A stretch of DNA of 64,000 nt, taken from assembly GCA_963556695.1 (NCBI GenBank), contig CAUWAG010000010.1, positions 744,001 to 808,000 of the forward strand, in the 5' to 3' direction. The notes beneath the pieces were generated by a model. It saw nothing but the letters and a program-made list of their open reading frames with translations. It ran no database searches and was not told the DNA's origin. Source of the DNA: Anthostomella pinea (lineage: Eukaryota > Ascomycota > Sordariomycetes > Xylariales > Xylariaceae). The position numbers were made by a program, and so were the translations under genes. Below, piece by piece: positions 32,141-43,204 of this stretch (the first letter of the stretch is position 1; the number at the start of each line of letters is the position of its first letter).

Positions 32141-34483
32141 CTACACATCATCGTCATCGTCACCGTGGAATTGTGGTGCTGGCGTATCATCGAACGCTGG
32201 TTCCCACACCGGATGCCTCCGCACTAGGGGTCTGTTAGACTTCTTGCGGAAGTCGTGGAGCAGCAGGGCCAGGGGGTCAAGCTCGGACGCCTTCTGCTTC
32301 GCGAACGAATGGCTGGACTCGAGTAGCATCTTCCTCCGCTTCACACGCTGGTGCACCCAAACTTGCTTCTGCCTCATCGGAACGTCCATGACCACGTCGC
32401 GACCGCCCGTGGTCCGGAATGTCTCCAGTGCCGGATCCCTTAGGGCAATATCACCCGTTCGTGTGCGAAACTCGATGGGGTTCGTCAAGAAGGCACCGAA
32501 CTCCTTGATGAAGCCTGGGATCATCGGGTTCGGGAACCGTGTTGACCAGAGATTGCCGGCACGGGGGCACTTGAGTAGCACCGCCCGGCAGCATCGGTGG
32601 ATGTCGTACCACATGTACTGCTTCCTGAACCAAGCTCTCTCATATGCCCGCACGACTTGGCTGGTGTTGACCCCGTCCCGCATGTGTTGAGTGTACCGGA
32701 AAACTGCCTCTTCGTATTCCTGGCATTTTGCTTCGTACAGTTTCACGGTTTCTCGCATGTAGGGAAGGGCGTCGTCAATCATGGACCGCCCGAGGAAGCT
32801 CCGGATGAGAATGCTATACTGCTTGAAGTCCGGTTTGATGCTGTAAGGCGGCGAAGTCATGGCATTCCAGATCATCTGCACAGCCTGGCCACTTGGCACT
32901 TTGGAGTACATGCCGGCCAGCTTCCACGTCGTCGAGGTCGGCGGCGAACTCATGATGTAGGTCCATTCTAGCAAGTCGTCCCAGACGCCGAACGGTATGG
33001 GGATTGCGTACGAGTTGGATATATGGTCAATGAGTTGGAAGGCCACGGATATCTCGCCGTTGGAGCCATACGTCTCGACAACGGCTCGCATTAGTCCAAC
33101 GCTGGGCCTGATGCGGTAGTTTACACGCCTCAGTTCGATCTGGCTCGCCGCCGCCGCGCCGGCTACCGCCCTTGGCTCGTCGTAAGTCAATCTTGACATG
33201 CTGATGCCAAAGTAAGCCTCCAGAATCTTGGAGCCAATGGCGCGTAAAGATCCGGTGCGTCCAAGTGCAACCATGACAGTACATAGTAGCCGTTCGGTGA
33301 CCCCGTGGCCGTTCTTGAGGATCCTGGAGAATAGTCTCATTGGCGGACCCTGGTTCCTCAAGTACCTCATGACATCCTCTGCATGTTTTACGTCCTTGTT
33401 CAGGCCAAATTTGAACCTGCTGCGGCGAAGGTTGAGTCGCATTCGATCTAAGCGGTACACGCGAGTGTTGGCGAGTCGCAGCCGGCTCCTGTGGAGATTC
33501 CGCGGCTGGACCAACCTTCTCATCTTGTCGTAGTTGGTGTAAAGCGCCTCGGTCAAGAAGCGCGCTGCCATGAACTCAGTGTAGGCCTGACTTTGGCGCC
33601 AAATGGTGGTATTGGAAGTGTCCATTTCGCGCCAGATGAACTTGGCGCCAGCGGGATCCGAGGCAGCACCAGCGCATCGCATCAGGCAGTTGTACTCGTC
33701 CATGTGCAGGTATTGGCCCGAGTCCTTCAGAGCGCTCATCAGAACTAGCATGCCCTGCAATAACTGGCCGTAGATTCTCCTGACCCCGTTATCATCCACC
33801 ACAGAGTCCATGTCCAGCATCGAAAACATGCCTGGAGGGATGAAGGCCCGCTGCGCTGGGTCGACTTCTCGGAGGACTTGATAAGGATCGAGCGAGCGGA
33901 AAAACTCGGTGAAGGTAGTACGCGGCAAGGTGGCCACGGCATGCTGGAGTTGTTCCTGGGGCATTCGCGTAATACGTCTCAGTTGCAAGAGCAGTTTGCG
34001 CGTGTCTCTTGCGCGCAATGCGAATAGTGCCAGTCTGAAAGGATCGGCAAGCTGGTCTTCAGGGTTGGCACCAGACACTGGCTCGTTGGGTTGTCTGACA
34101 TCCTGCGCGCCTACATTGTCGGCGCTCTGCTGGGCACCATGGCTGTTGGCAGCGGTGTTGGTCAGATCTCGGGACCTCGACCACCGCACTAGCTGCTCAA
34201 TGAGGGCGATCTCTTGAGCGGACACGGCAGCATGCGACTGGGTGGTCGCATGGCGTAGGCCGCCGGCAGCATTGCGGATGGCACGAGGCTCGATCAGTCG
34301 AGCAACGGAGGCAGTAGAAGGGCCAGGTGCTCGTCTCACTCGTCTCGAGGCTGGCGGTAGGTGGAAGGACCGGTGTAGACGAAGACTGAGGATTCGGGAT
34401 GGCGTTCCTCGGGGCGGGTTATGGAGCAAGGCATAATGTCGGCCCATCCCGCCGAGCTCCACCGCTGAAGCAGCTGGAAACAT
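32141..34483 (-). CDS. Mitochondrial PPR-like protein (AEP2-related)
   Basis: Intronless, 780 residues. The N-terminus is rich in Arg and Ser without acidic residues (RILSLRLHRSFHLPPASRRVRR), a good mitochondrial presequence. The middle of the protein is helical, with segments such as LADPFRLALFALRARD, LPRTTFTEFFRSLDP, MDEYNCLMRCAGAASDPAGAK and IKPDFKQYSILIRSFLGRS; the last two resemble PPR helical pairs. This layout is like fungal proteins annotated as ATPase expression protein 2, which in yeast supports translation of the mitochondrial ATP9 mRNA. The yeast role may not carry over, because ATP9 is nuclear in many filamentous fungi. The C-terminus ends in an acidic HGDDDDDV. It is transcribed away from LSM3. 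Confidence 0.75.
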   Translation of the reverse strand: MFPAASAVELGGMGRHYALLHNPPRGTPSRILSLRLHRSFHLPPASRRVRRAPGPSTASVARLIEPRAIRNAAGGLRHATTQSHAAVSAQEIALIEQLVRWSRSRDLTNTAANSHGAQQSADNVGAQDVRQPNEPVSGANPEDQLADPFRLALFALRARDTRKLLLQLRRITRMPQEQLQHAVATLPRTTFTEFFRSLDPYQVLREVDPAQRAFIPPGMFSMLDMDSVVDDNGVRRIYGQLLQGMLVLMSALKDSGQYLHMDEYNCLMRCAGAASDPAGAKFIWREMDTSNTTIWRQSQAYTEFMAARFLTEALYTNYDKMRRLVQPRNLHRSRLRLANTRVYRLDRMRLNLRRSRFKFGLNKDVKHAEDVMRYLRNQGPPMRLFSRILKNGHGVTERLLCTVMVALGRTGSLRAIGSKILEAYFGISMSRLTYDEPRAVAGAAAASQIELRRVNYRIRPSVGLMRAVVETYGSNGEISVAFQLIDHISNSYAIPIPFGVWDDLLEWTYIMSSPPTSTTWKLAGMYSKVPSGQAVQMIWNAMTSPPYSIKPDFKQYSILIRSFLGRSMIDDALPYMRETVKLYEAKCQEYEEAVFRYTQHMRDGVNTSQVVRAYERAWFRKQYMWYDIHRCCRAVLLKCPRAGNLWSTRFPNPMIPGFIKEFGAFLTNPIEFRTRTGDIALRDPALETFRTTGGRDVVMDVPMRQKQVWVHQRVKRRKMLLESSHSFAKQKASELDPLALLLHDFRKKSNRPLVRRHPVWEPAFDDTPAPQFHGDDDDDV

Positions 34484-34902
34484 ATGTATCTCGTGCTAGC
34501 AGGTGGGTTCAGCATGACTCGGGCATTCGGTAGCTGGCTGCTGGCGGCTGGTCGTGGGTATGGGACCGCAGGGCAGGCATCAAGCTGGTACGGGCTTCGG
34601 GTTTGGTGATGGAGACGGTGGACCTGGCGGCCAGGGCTTACATTTACAAGTTACGGAGCGCACAGTGGAGGTCGGGTCCAGTGCACGGTCCACTCAGCTG
34701 CCATTGTACCTGTACATAGTTCGGCCGCGGCAACAGGATTTTTCCAGTGGTCATAGCGCCACAGCTGGAGACTCGAGCTCAGGCAAGAGGTCCCGCCCTG
34801 TCGCACACCTTACCTCATCCTTCAGTACCGGCCATCTTGAAGTCCACCCGCGACTAATAATTGAGACAAACGCCCAAACGACTTCAGAAGACTGCGATCG
34901 AT
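34484..34902. promoter_or_regulatory. Divergent promoter region, PPR-like gene and LSM3
   Basis: 419 bases between the start codons of two genes transcribed apart. No individual site is assigned. Confidence 0.55.
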
Positions 34903-35387
34903 ATGGCCGAAGTCGAAGAAGGCCCTGCCGGCGGTTCAGGCTCCGAGCCTCTCGACCTGGTGCGCCTGCTGCTGGACGAGGTAGTGTTCGTGAAGCTAAG
35001 AGGTGATCGCGAGCTGCAAGGTCGGCTTCATGTGCGTATTTCACTATCACCAAATTTGTCGGGTGTCTTCGCGTCTGCGCTTACTGACTGTTCCCGAGGC
35101 CTACGACAGCCATATGAACTTGATCCTCGGCGATGTGGTCGAGACCATCTACGTGGTAGACGATGAGGAGGAGGACGACGAGATACGAGTGAGCTGCCTC
35201 CTTCAGCCTGCCCCAAGATTGTCATATCGATGGTATGCTCATATGTATCTTAGACTACCACCAAGAAGTCCGAGATGTTGTTCGTTCGAGGTAGGTCGCA
35301 CCTCTCTCGGTACCGGTCGACATTTTTCTGATGTGTTGCGCTGCAGGTGACAGTGTTGTGCTCCTCTCACCACAGAATTCATCATGA
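34903..35387 (+). CDS. LSM3: U6 snRNA-associated Sm-like protein LSm3
   Basis: Subunit of the Lsm2-8 ring that binds the 3' end of U6 snRNA and of the Lsm1-7 ring that acts in mRNA decay. Exons 34903-35031, 35099-35188, 35254-35290 and 35347-35387 give 98 residues, the usual size. The Sm1 motif reads [40 protein letters not shown] when split at intron 1. The Sm2 motif is [14 protein letters not shown], preceded by the acidic loop DDEEEDDE characteristic of Lsm3. The junctions are CAT|GCC, CGA|ACT and G/GT, and the last restores RGDS. A 37-nt third exon is notable but family-consistent. Confidence 0.94.
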
Positions 35388-36362
35388 ACAACCACGACCG
35401 CCAACCTGACTGCGCTTCATATGACACTGGGGCCATCGCGCCTGGTCTCCAGTTATCATTTCAGCCAAGTGCTGTGAATTCGCACTTACCATCCACGGAA
35501 TAGGGGCTTTGGAGGCCACATAGGACATAGGTAGCTCTGTCGACCATGACAAGCCAAAGGGAGGTCGATCCCTTTTGAGCAACACTCCAGACTTGCTCGG
35601 CCGAATTCGAAGCCTCATGACTGCCGTCACCGCCACGGTTCCGCGGTGCGCCAAAACCCGATGCGCTGTTCTCGGGCCGGCCGCAGCATTGTGTGTGTGC
35701 GCCTCGTGCAGTGTCATGGCTGTTGGTCTGGATAGCCCACTGCATCTTCTATACCCAACCCAATGCAAGGATCGGACTGTTGTCGATCGAGGTGCCATCT
35801 TAAACTGTCTTCCATCAGAATCCGCATCGTCGTGTTGTCGGGTTAGTGTTGCATCCATTGATAATGTCTGTCTACCCCTGTCCGAATGCCGACTCTTGGA
35901 CGTCATCTCCTTGATCGGTGCCGCCCGCAGCGTTGCAGGCTTCCTTATCCGCCTCCTCAGCATGCATGTCGGATGACCTCCCACCACGCTTATCACCCTT
36001 TTGATAGCTACGTACCACCGTAGTCTTGATGCAGTGTGTATCTATAGGTACCTTCATCTGAGTTGTAACACTGCGATGCTTGTTGAGCCCCTGTTTCTTC
36101 CCCACCTGAAGCTCTGATAAGGCCACCAGCTACGACATCTTCCTGTCAGCGCGTTACCTCACGTCGAGCTTCTCTTTCGTTGTACGTAAACGGGCATTGT
36201 AACTTTGTATTCTTATCGACCGGTATTGCTGTACGTACAAATGCTTGAATGTCACCTATATACCAGCAAGCACACTACTAAGCCATCGGAAATCATCGAG
36301 AGATTACTGATTTATCTCTTACCACATTTGAGGGCGTTCATCGTACTCTTAACATTTTGATC
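35388..36362. other. Intergenic, LSM3 to Dal5-type transporter
   Basis: Nearly 1 kb without a recognised gene. Open frames on both strands (about 35382-35996) show no motif. The end near 36362 is the transporter promoter. Confidence 0.5.
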
Positions 36363-37944
36363 ATGTCTACCGAAAAGACGGAAGATGCGGAAAGGGGTCA
36401 AGTGTCCAAGGCCACCGATGTCGACGCGGCTCTTGAGTATCTCAATTATGAGAACGCTGCGGTCATGACAGCGGTTGACGAGAAGGCCCTCGTCAGGAAG
36501 CTTGACTTGACTATCGTGCCCATCATGTGTAAGCCGTCTCGGGTGTGTCCTACGATCACTTGCTAACGTCTACATAGGGGCTTGTTACAACCTCCAGTAC
36601 CTGGACAAGACGCTGAGTATGCCTTGTAAAACACTCTTGATATAGTGACCGTGCTGATAATGTGTAGTCAACTACGCCAATGTGATGGACCTCCAGGAGG
36701 ACACTGGAATCAGTGGGTCGCAGTTCAGCCTGTTAGCAACTCTCTTCTATGTCACATATCTAGTATGTGAGTTTCCAACCGGTTACCTCATGCAGAGGTT
36801 GCCGACAGCAAAGTACCTGGGCGCCAACGTGACGCTCTGGGGTCTCATGGTGGCCTTGAACGCCGCAGCGAACAACTGGGCTACCCTCGCCGCCCTGCGA
36901 TCCCTGCTCGGCTGCTTTGAAGCCGCCGTCGCTCCAGCGCTCATCCTGATCACCAGTATGTGGTATAAGAAGAGCGAGCAACCTGCCCGCGTAGGGTTCT
37001 GGTACGTGGGCACGGGAACGGGCGTCATCCTCGGCGCCCTGACATCCTTTGGCTTCCAGCACTACATGTCGGACACGTTCAAGTCGTGGCAGATCATGTT
37101 TCTTCTCTTCGGTCTGATCACCATCTGCGTCGGTATCCTCGTCATGTTCTACTTGCCAGACAGCCCAATGAAGTCCCGCCTCACGCGCGAAGAGAAGATC
37201 TGGGCCATCGAGCGAGTTCGCGAGAACCAGACCGGCATCGAGAACAAGCACTTCAAGGCGTATCAGGTGTGGGAGTGCTTCAAGGATCCGCAGACCTGGC
37301 TCCTGGCCATTATCATCATCACCTCCAATATTCCCAACGGCGCCGTCAGTAGCTTTCAGGCAACCATCATCAAAGGTTTCGGGTATACATCCAAGCAGAC
37401 GGCCCTGCTGTCTATTCCGTCTGGTGTCGTCTCCTGCATCGCCGTCATCTCCGCCAGCGTGGCATCCTCCCGGCTCAACGTCCGCGGTCCCATCATTATC
37501 GTGGTCCTGCTGATCGGCGGTGTTCTCGGCGGCTGCCTCCTCGCCTTCTCGCCCGCCGACAATAAGGGCCCGCTGCTGACGGGCAACTATCTCACCAACG
37601 TCATCGGCTCTTCCCTGCCCATTCTCTACTCGTACGCGGCAGCTAACTACGCCGGGCATACCAAGAAGGTCACCATGAACGCCGTGACTCTGATATCCTT
37701 CTGCGTGGGAAACATCATCGGACCGCAGACGTTCCGGGAGGAGGATGCGCCCGAATACTTGGCTGCCAAGGTCACGATTGTCGTGAGCTCGATCGTCGCT
37801 GCTGCGGCAACTGGGGTGCTCATGGCGTACTATGCGTGGGAGAACCGTAGCAGGGATCGCCGCCATGCGGGCGTGGATCATACGCAGAACAGCGAGTTCT
37901 TCGATTTGACGGATCGCGAGAACAGGGAGTTTAGAGTAAGTTGA
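36363..37944 (+). CDS. MFS transporter, anion:cation symporter family (Dal5-like), copy 1
   Basis: Twelve-helix carrier of the ACS family, whose fungal members take up allantoate, ureidosuccinate, nicotinate or other organic anions; substrate unknown. Exons 36363-36528, 36578-36616 and 36668-37944 give 493 residues. The start ATG is chosen because the reading frame upstream has only a TTG. Junctions T/GG and A/TC restore PIMWACYNLQYLDKTLINYAN. The family marks are LQYLDKTLINYANVMGL-like helix 1 (here with MDLQED), CEFPTGYLMQRLPTAKYLG, LRSLLGCFEAAVAPALILI, MWYKKSEQPARVGFWY and FYLPDSPMKSRLTREEK. NYAGHTKKVTMNAV and GNIIGPQTFREEDAPEY mark helices 10-11. It shares this plan with the carrier at 59253. 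Confidence 0.92.
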
Positions 37945-38574
37945 GACTGAGCAGAAATTGTGGGATATTTCTAATGGTTATTTACAGTACCGGTGGTGAG
38001 AAGCGAAGGTCCAGTCAGGAAGGTTTAGAGAGGTGTGATAGGGGAGGTCTTGTGGCAAACATGAAAGTCAATATCTGATCTGAGAGGTGCGAGATTTGGG
38101 TACGGATACGAATCACATGCACAGGAGCCCGCGGGAACCTGTTGAGCTGTCTTCGTAGGGGATCATCACTCTCACTTGGTGGCGATGTGGTTGTCGCAAT
38201 TCTAACCAGAGGGTGGATGAAGGCGACGGCAATGGCCATGGCAAGACCACATGCGCCAATGCCAGCGTTCGGGCGTCATCTTGGTGGCATGGTTTATGTA
38301 GGCACACACCTATTCCAGGTGCATACCTTAGCCAAGAGTACAACAGTAAGGGGATTCGGCAAATGGGAATCTAGCAGCATTGGCACAAATCGATAGAACA
38401 ATAGAATGTAAACATTGAATATGAGTCGAAACTCCGAGACTCGGGTCACGGGTGATGTCCTGCGTCTTCATGACGATACCGGTATGATCGCACCCGACCG
38501 TGCGTGTTGTGGTGAATCGCCCCGGCCTCATGTTCCCCCCTCGTGTGAAACAACCTTATTATAATATTATGTAC
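37945..38574. other. Intergenic, 3' flanks of converging genes
   Basis: Region between the converging transporter and the 66-codon gene. No coding region recognised. Confidence 0.5.
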
Positions 38575-38775
38575 CTACCAGTAGCAGTACATCATGGCTC
38601 CTAGGATATTGCAGGTAACAAGGAGTAGCAAAATGAACATGACGACCGAGTTCGCGATAATTCGGCGCGTATCAAAGTCTGTCAATGTATATCGCAGCAC
38701 GAACCACGCAAGAAAGAGACACCAGAACACCGCACCCACTCCGGATAGAAGGCACAAGTGGCTGCTGGACAGCAT
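38575..38775 (-). CDS. Small two-helix membrane protein (66 aa), unknown
   Basis: A 66-residue open frame, MLSSSHLCLLSGVGAVFWCLF to ILGAMMYCYW. Two hydrophobic segments, about 9-28 and 44-63, flank a charged hairpin RYTLTDFDTRRIIAN. This regular pattern (membrane helix, polar turn, membrane helix) is more protein-like than chance frames, but I cannot name a family. It has no neighbour that suggests a role. It could still be a random frame. Confidence 0.4.
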   Translation of the reverse strand: MLSSSHLCLLSGVGAVFWCLFLAWFVLRYTLTDFDTRRIIANSVVMFILLLLVTCNILGAMMYCYW

Positions 38776-39399
38776 CTTTCTGTTGGGTATGAGCGTCTAA
38801 GTTTGGATGCTGCAGGACATTGTATGAGGATTATACCGGAACTGTACTTGGACACCGGAATGGTTGAGCTGTCTTATATATCAAGGCCCAGACCAGATGA
38901 CGCTTCTCTCGGGAAAAAGACAAACACAATTCTCAGACACACAAGGCCTATGTCTGCAACTGCAATGGCTTTGTAGGCATTGTGTCGGCCAGAGAGAGCT
39001 GCCCAGAAGGCCCTTTGATCATAATCAAAGGACGAAGCTGATAGGTGTCAAGCGACACAAAGGGAACATCCCCTTTGTTTGATGTGGTAATCCGAAAGGC
39101 ATCGAAGGAGGCATCCATGTGAGACCTTGGCCATTGCAGGCATTGCAACACGCAGAGGCGTTGAATATGCCATACAGAAAACAAGCAGCTCTTCTCACCT
39201 TGGTCCTCTTCTCTTGTATCGTGTCTAGCTAGCTGTCCGTCAAACCGAACTGACTCTTCCAATCTCGTGCAATGCAACTATCAAGGAGTGGAAAGAGCAT
39301 CTTGCTTATGACTTCGACTATGTGCCGAGGGTTCCTGATCGACGCGAAGGTAAGCACAGAGTAAATGCCCGTCGTTAACTAGCCAAATAACTAACAAAG
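38776..39399. other. Edge of AT-rich block 2
   Basis: Normal composition falling to AT-rich at about 39400. An almost perfect inverted repeat, CAAAGGGAACATCCCCTTTG, lies at 39058-39077. No gene recognised. Confidence 0.5.
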
Positions 39400-39663
39400 G
39401 ATCGTATCAAGTCTTTCTTAAAACATTAGTAACGCCACGATTTTACTAATTAAGCAAACAATATATTTTGCCCCGTTGAAATTGACCTTTTCCTTCATAG
39501 TATTTTAATTAGTAAGTATATTTAAACGATCTCTATATAAAACGAACCGTATTATCGCGATATATCTTTTGATTTACGTTGCAGTTGTTAAAATTAATTA
39601 AAAGTAATAATTATAAGCCGTACGTAGTGTTATAACGGCGTAGTTAAATTATATATTTTCCTT

Positions 39664-39735
39664 TTAAAAATATCGTATTAAAAGTAATAAAACCGTAAAA
39701 ACGGCGTCTCTTATAACTAGCTAGGTACAATTAAA
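39664..39735 (+). repeat. RIP-mutated copy of the segment at 39846
   Basis: About 72 bases align with 39846-39920. Most differences are C to T or G to A relative to the second copy, for example ACGGCGTCTCTTATAACTAG against GCGGCGTCGCCTGCAGCCAG. The shared anchor is AGCTAGGTACA. Confidence 0.8.
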
Positions 39736-39845
39736 CTAAAAGGTTATAAATAAATAAAGATACCTTAAATTAAGTATATGTTAAATATAGTAGCAAGTAT
39801 TATCGTCGTGCGGCTTTTTCTCTCTCTCGTCACGTAACTCTCCCC

Positions 39846-39920
39846 TTTAAAAATCCCCCATCAATAACAGCAAAGCTGCAAAAGCGGCGTCGCCTGCAGC
39901 CAGCTAGGTACAGCTAGACC
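39846..39920 (+). repeat. Un-mutated copy of the segment at 39664
   Basis: GC-richer counterpart of the mutated copy about 180 bases upstream, in the same orientation. It leads directly into the hairpin cluster at 39931. Confidence 0.8.
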
Positions 39921-39930
39921 AACCAGTCAT

Positions 39931-39993
39931 ACGTAAGCCCACACGCGAAACGCGCGAAGCGCGTTGAGAAGCTACGAAGTAGCTGGTTTACGC
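39931..39993. repeat. Cluster of nested hairpins
   Basis: The outer arms ACGTAAGCC (39931-39939) and GGTTTACGC (39985-39993) pair with one mismatch. Between them lie CGCGAAACGCG, CGCGCGAAGCGCG (overlapping the first) and AGCTACGAAGTAGCT, each a perfect or near-perfect stem with a GAA or AAA loop. Such subterminal hairpins occur at ends of some rolling-circle (Helitron) transposons, but neither a CTRR end nor a helicase was found. Confidence 0.7.
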
Positions 39994-40838
39994 AGTGACC
40001 TATCCCTCTGTTTTGCCCTCCGTCAACCCTATCCTATCGACAGTGTATAACCGGAGACTCAATGCTTTTGCTGGGCTTCCTGGTCTTCGTCTCAACGAGG
40101 ACTTGGGAATCGCAGGATGAACGCATACTTTAGCCGAGAGATTAACACTGTAAACCAGCATCCATGATTCCATGTTTGGAGCCATCCGACTTGCTCCTCA
40201 TCCTCACCCATGGCGATTGAAGCGGGCGGCCAAATGGGACGTCCGAGGCGTCCCCGACTTCCCCGCACCGGGACGTCTGTCCTCTAAGGTAGCCTGTAAC
40301 GCAAAGTAGTTCATATCTACAGTTCGGCCAGAATGTTAATAGGCTAATGGTAAATATATAGTAGATTTACTACCGTTTATAATAACATTTTTTATATTGC
40401 TGATAATGTTAACATATTAAGGACTTAAAGCTTTACAAATCAAAACTTGAAATTTTTATTTAAAGGTAGTAAATAACTTAGCGCCTTTCTAAAACGCAGC
40501 TTTGTTATAAGATAAATATATTATAATAGTTGATTGAATAATATAAATTATTAATCACTTATAGCAATGCTTATTTCATAAAACTACAAGTTTTTAAATA
40601 TGTATTAAATATATTAATATCCATTACATGTAATTAATACGTAGTTACTAAAAGTAAAATATGCAGCGGATTTATCGCCTTTAAGCGTTAATATAAGAAT
40701 AGTTAATAGTAAATAAACACCGTGTATTTGTCCCCCAATACTAGCTGACGTTGTTATACAATTACTTAGTAACTTTTTAATGATAATCTAAATATTAAAC
40801 ATCATTTAATATGTAAGAAATATATTAATAAGCTTAGT

Positions 40839-41084
40839 TGTCACGGAACAGCTGGCAGCTCAGGACGAAGATGCCCATCTATTACTCCAGATGAATAAGA
40901 ATCTACTGGTGAGGAGGGAAGAAGGATCAGAACCACCAGCCAATTCTGGTGGGGGATTAGATCTTCAATCCCGCTCCACAATTATCCATAGTGAGTGCAG
41001 CGGGGCAACGCGTCCACCCCACCAGATCACCTGATGAGCGCACGTACCACCGTGAATGGATGGATGGATGTCAGATCCATCACA
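40839..41084 (+). mobile_element. Solo LTR, family C (TSD TTAGT)
   Basis: A 246-base GC-richer island with ends TGTCACGG and CCATCACA and the 5-bp direct repeat TTAGT on both sides (40834-40838, 41085-41089). The ends and general layout resemble family A, so it may be a distant member. Includes a short GGAT repeat near its right end. Confidence 0.85.
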
Positions 41085-42709
41085 TTAGTATAGATTGCAT
41101 GATTAAAATAAAAAGGTTAACGTTAAAGTATGCTACAATTATTATTATACGGGTATAACTTGAAAATATAGTTTACGTATCGGTAACTTTATATGTAAGT
41201 ATTTCAACTTGATATATATTAACATATAATATTATAAGTGTTAAAAAAAAGAAAATTAAAATTAAAAACAAGCTTAAACGTTTAACGGCTTTATAAATAA
41301 GGTTTTATAAGTTGTAATAATTAGCCGGCTATATAAATAAGTGCGTATAATCGAGACAGAAAAGCGAAAGTAAAAACATAGATTTAAATCTCTTAGTAAA
41401 AGAAGGAAATTCAAGTAAAAAGTAAAGGTATATTGGTTAAAGTTTAAGATTATATTAGCAAATATATAAGACTAACGTATTAAATCATAAGATATATATT
41501 TATAATAATAACGACTTAATAACCACGTAACAAAAAAGTTAGAACTAGCTATTAAATAAATAATAATTATATAATATAACTAAGTAAAAAAACGAATTAT
41601 TTTTAAGTTTTTTATTATTAAAGCTTAATATTAATTACACGTAACTAACATTATATTATAAGTAATGTTAATTCTTTCCATCTTTTAATATAATAGGACC
41701 TTAGGTAATATTAACGTAGCTTGTTAAATTATGTGCGTCTTATAAAAATTAAAGAATTCTTAATATCGTTACATTTTTTCCTCCTTTTTATTTTTTATCC
41801 TTAAAAAGCAATATTACTTGTTGTCATTTATTTGGTTTCGTTTTATTAAAATAACGCTAGATTTAATTAACGTTAAGATTTTCAAAAATAAGCTTTTGTT
41901 CTTACAAAAAAGCAATTTTACATAGAATTCTTTTTTAAGCATATAAAAAGGACTTATAATCTATTAACTTATTTTTTAAAGATTAGGCGCCGTTTTGATA
42001 AATAAAGCGTTAAGCTTTATCTCGTTTATATTAAAGTCAATCTTACCTTTATTACCGATATTAAAAAAAGTATGGAATTAAACCCGTGTTAATTAACATT
42101 TAGCTATATAATGATATCGTTATAAAAGAATAGGCCGCTTTATATTGAAGACTTATTTATCTTTATAAATAATTATATATTGATTAACGATAGATTTTAT
42201 CTTAATTTTATAATTGATAAGCTCAATTTTATCACTTTTTATAACACCTTTTTGATCGTTTTATTTTATTACTTCTTTTAATAAAAAAGCCCTTTAACGT
42301 TATGATTAATAAAAAGGAAGAATTTTCTTAGCTTATAATCTAATAGAAAAGGGGTTATATAAAATATTTACAAAAAAACTTATTAATCGATATATGTAAG
42401 AAACCCGTTAAAAAAAGTGTTCAAATTAAACTAAATAGCTTATATTAACAGTTTTTACAAATTAATTAGAATTAAAAATTCAGTTTACGTAAAAATAAAC
42501 TCATATTTATAAAACCTAGTTCAATTTTATTATAAAGTTATAATTATTATTAAACCTCTTATATAAGAGCAATATTTTAATTTTGTTTTACGTTAAAAGA
42601 TTATATCATAATTAACCGCTTTAACCGCGAAATAAAACCGGCAATAATTATTACAATATATGAATATATTTTTCAAGTTATTATCGGCCGAAATATATTT
42701 AAGGCGTTA

Positions 42710-43204
42710 TGTTACGAACCAACAAATATCATGGCCTATCGGAGGGCCAGAGGGAGTACACCAAGAACCAATATAATCAGAAGCCAGGAACGGAACAATA
42801 GGTATTATAAATTACATAACAAAGGTCACGTGACGGATCACTGGATCACGAAGTGAGCCTGGGAGGATCACTAGATCAGGGAGTGAGCCAGTGAGCATCA
42901 CTCTGGGACAAGGTGATCCTACTCCATCAGTGAGGGAGAAATTGGATATATAAGGACGGACATTTCCCAGCTAGATAGATAGACAGTCTCTACCTCAGTG
43001 ATCAATCTAAGCATCTTAGCCAACCCTAAAGTGGGAGAATTCTCCTGACGACTCGACTATATAATGATCCCCTGGATCAGACCAAGCCCCAGGATCTGAG
43101 TGTCTTCTAGTTGACAGAAGCCTCTATCGTCCTTTGTGTTGACTTATCTCAGAACATAAACCCTATAGAACCCTTTGGCCTTATGGATTAGACGGCTCGT
43201 CACA
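42710..43204 (+). mobile_element. Solo LTR, family D, 495 bp (TSD CGTTA)
   Basis: The longest LTR here. Ends TGTTACGA and TCGTCACA are inverted repeats with one mismatch, and the 5-bp direct repeat CGTTA lies on both sides (42705-42709, 43205-43209). It holds a TATA-like GGATATATAAGGACGG at about 42954, followed after some 35 bases by CAGTCTCTACCTCAG, a plausible U3/R boundary in plus orientation. Two direct copies of a GATCACTGGATCACG-like motif lie near 42840-42880. No internal region is found next to it. Confidence 0.9.

Noticed and set aside
35382..35996. 204-codon minus-strand frame
   Set aside because: Basic, low-complexity product without motif; a plus-strand frame of 133 codons overlaps it.
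20511..37944. Secondary-metabolite or sugar-use gene cluster
   Set aside because: The sugar carrier, GH18 relic and Dal5-type carrier are separated by housekeeping genes, and no synthase or pathway regulator is present.
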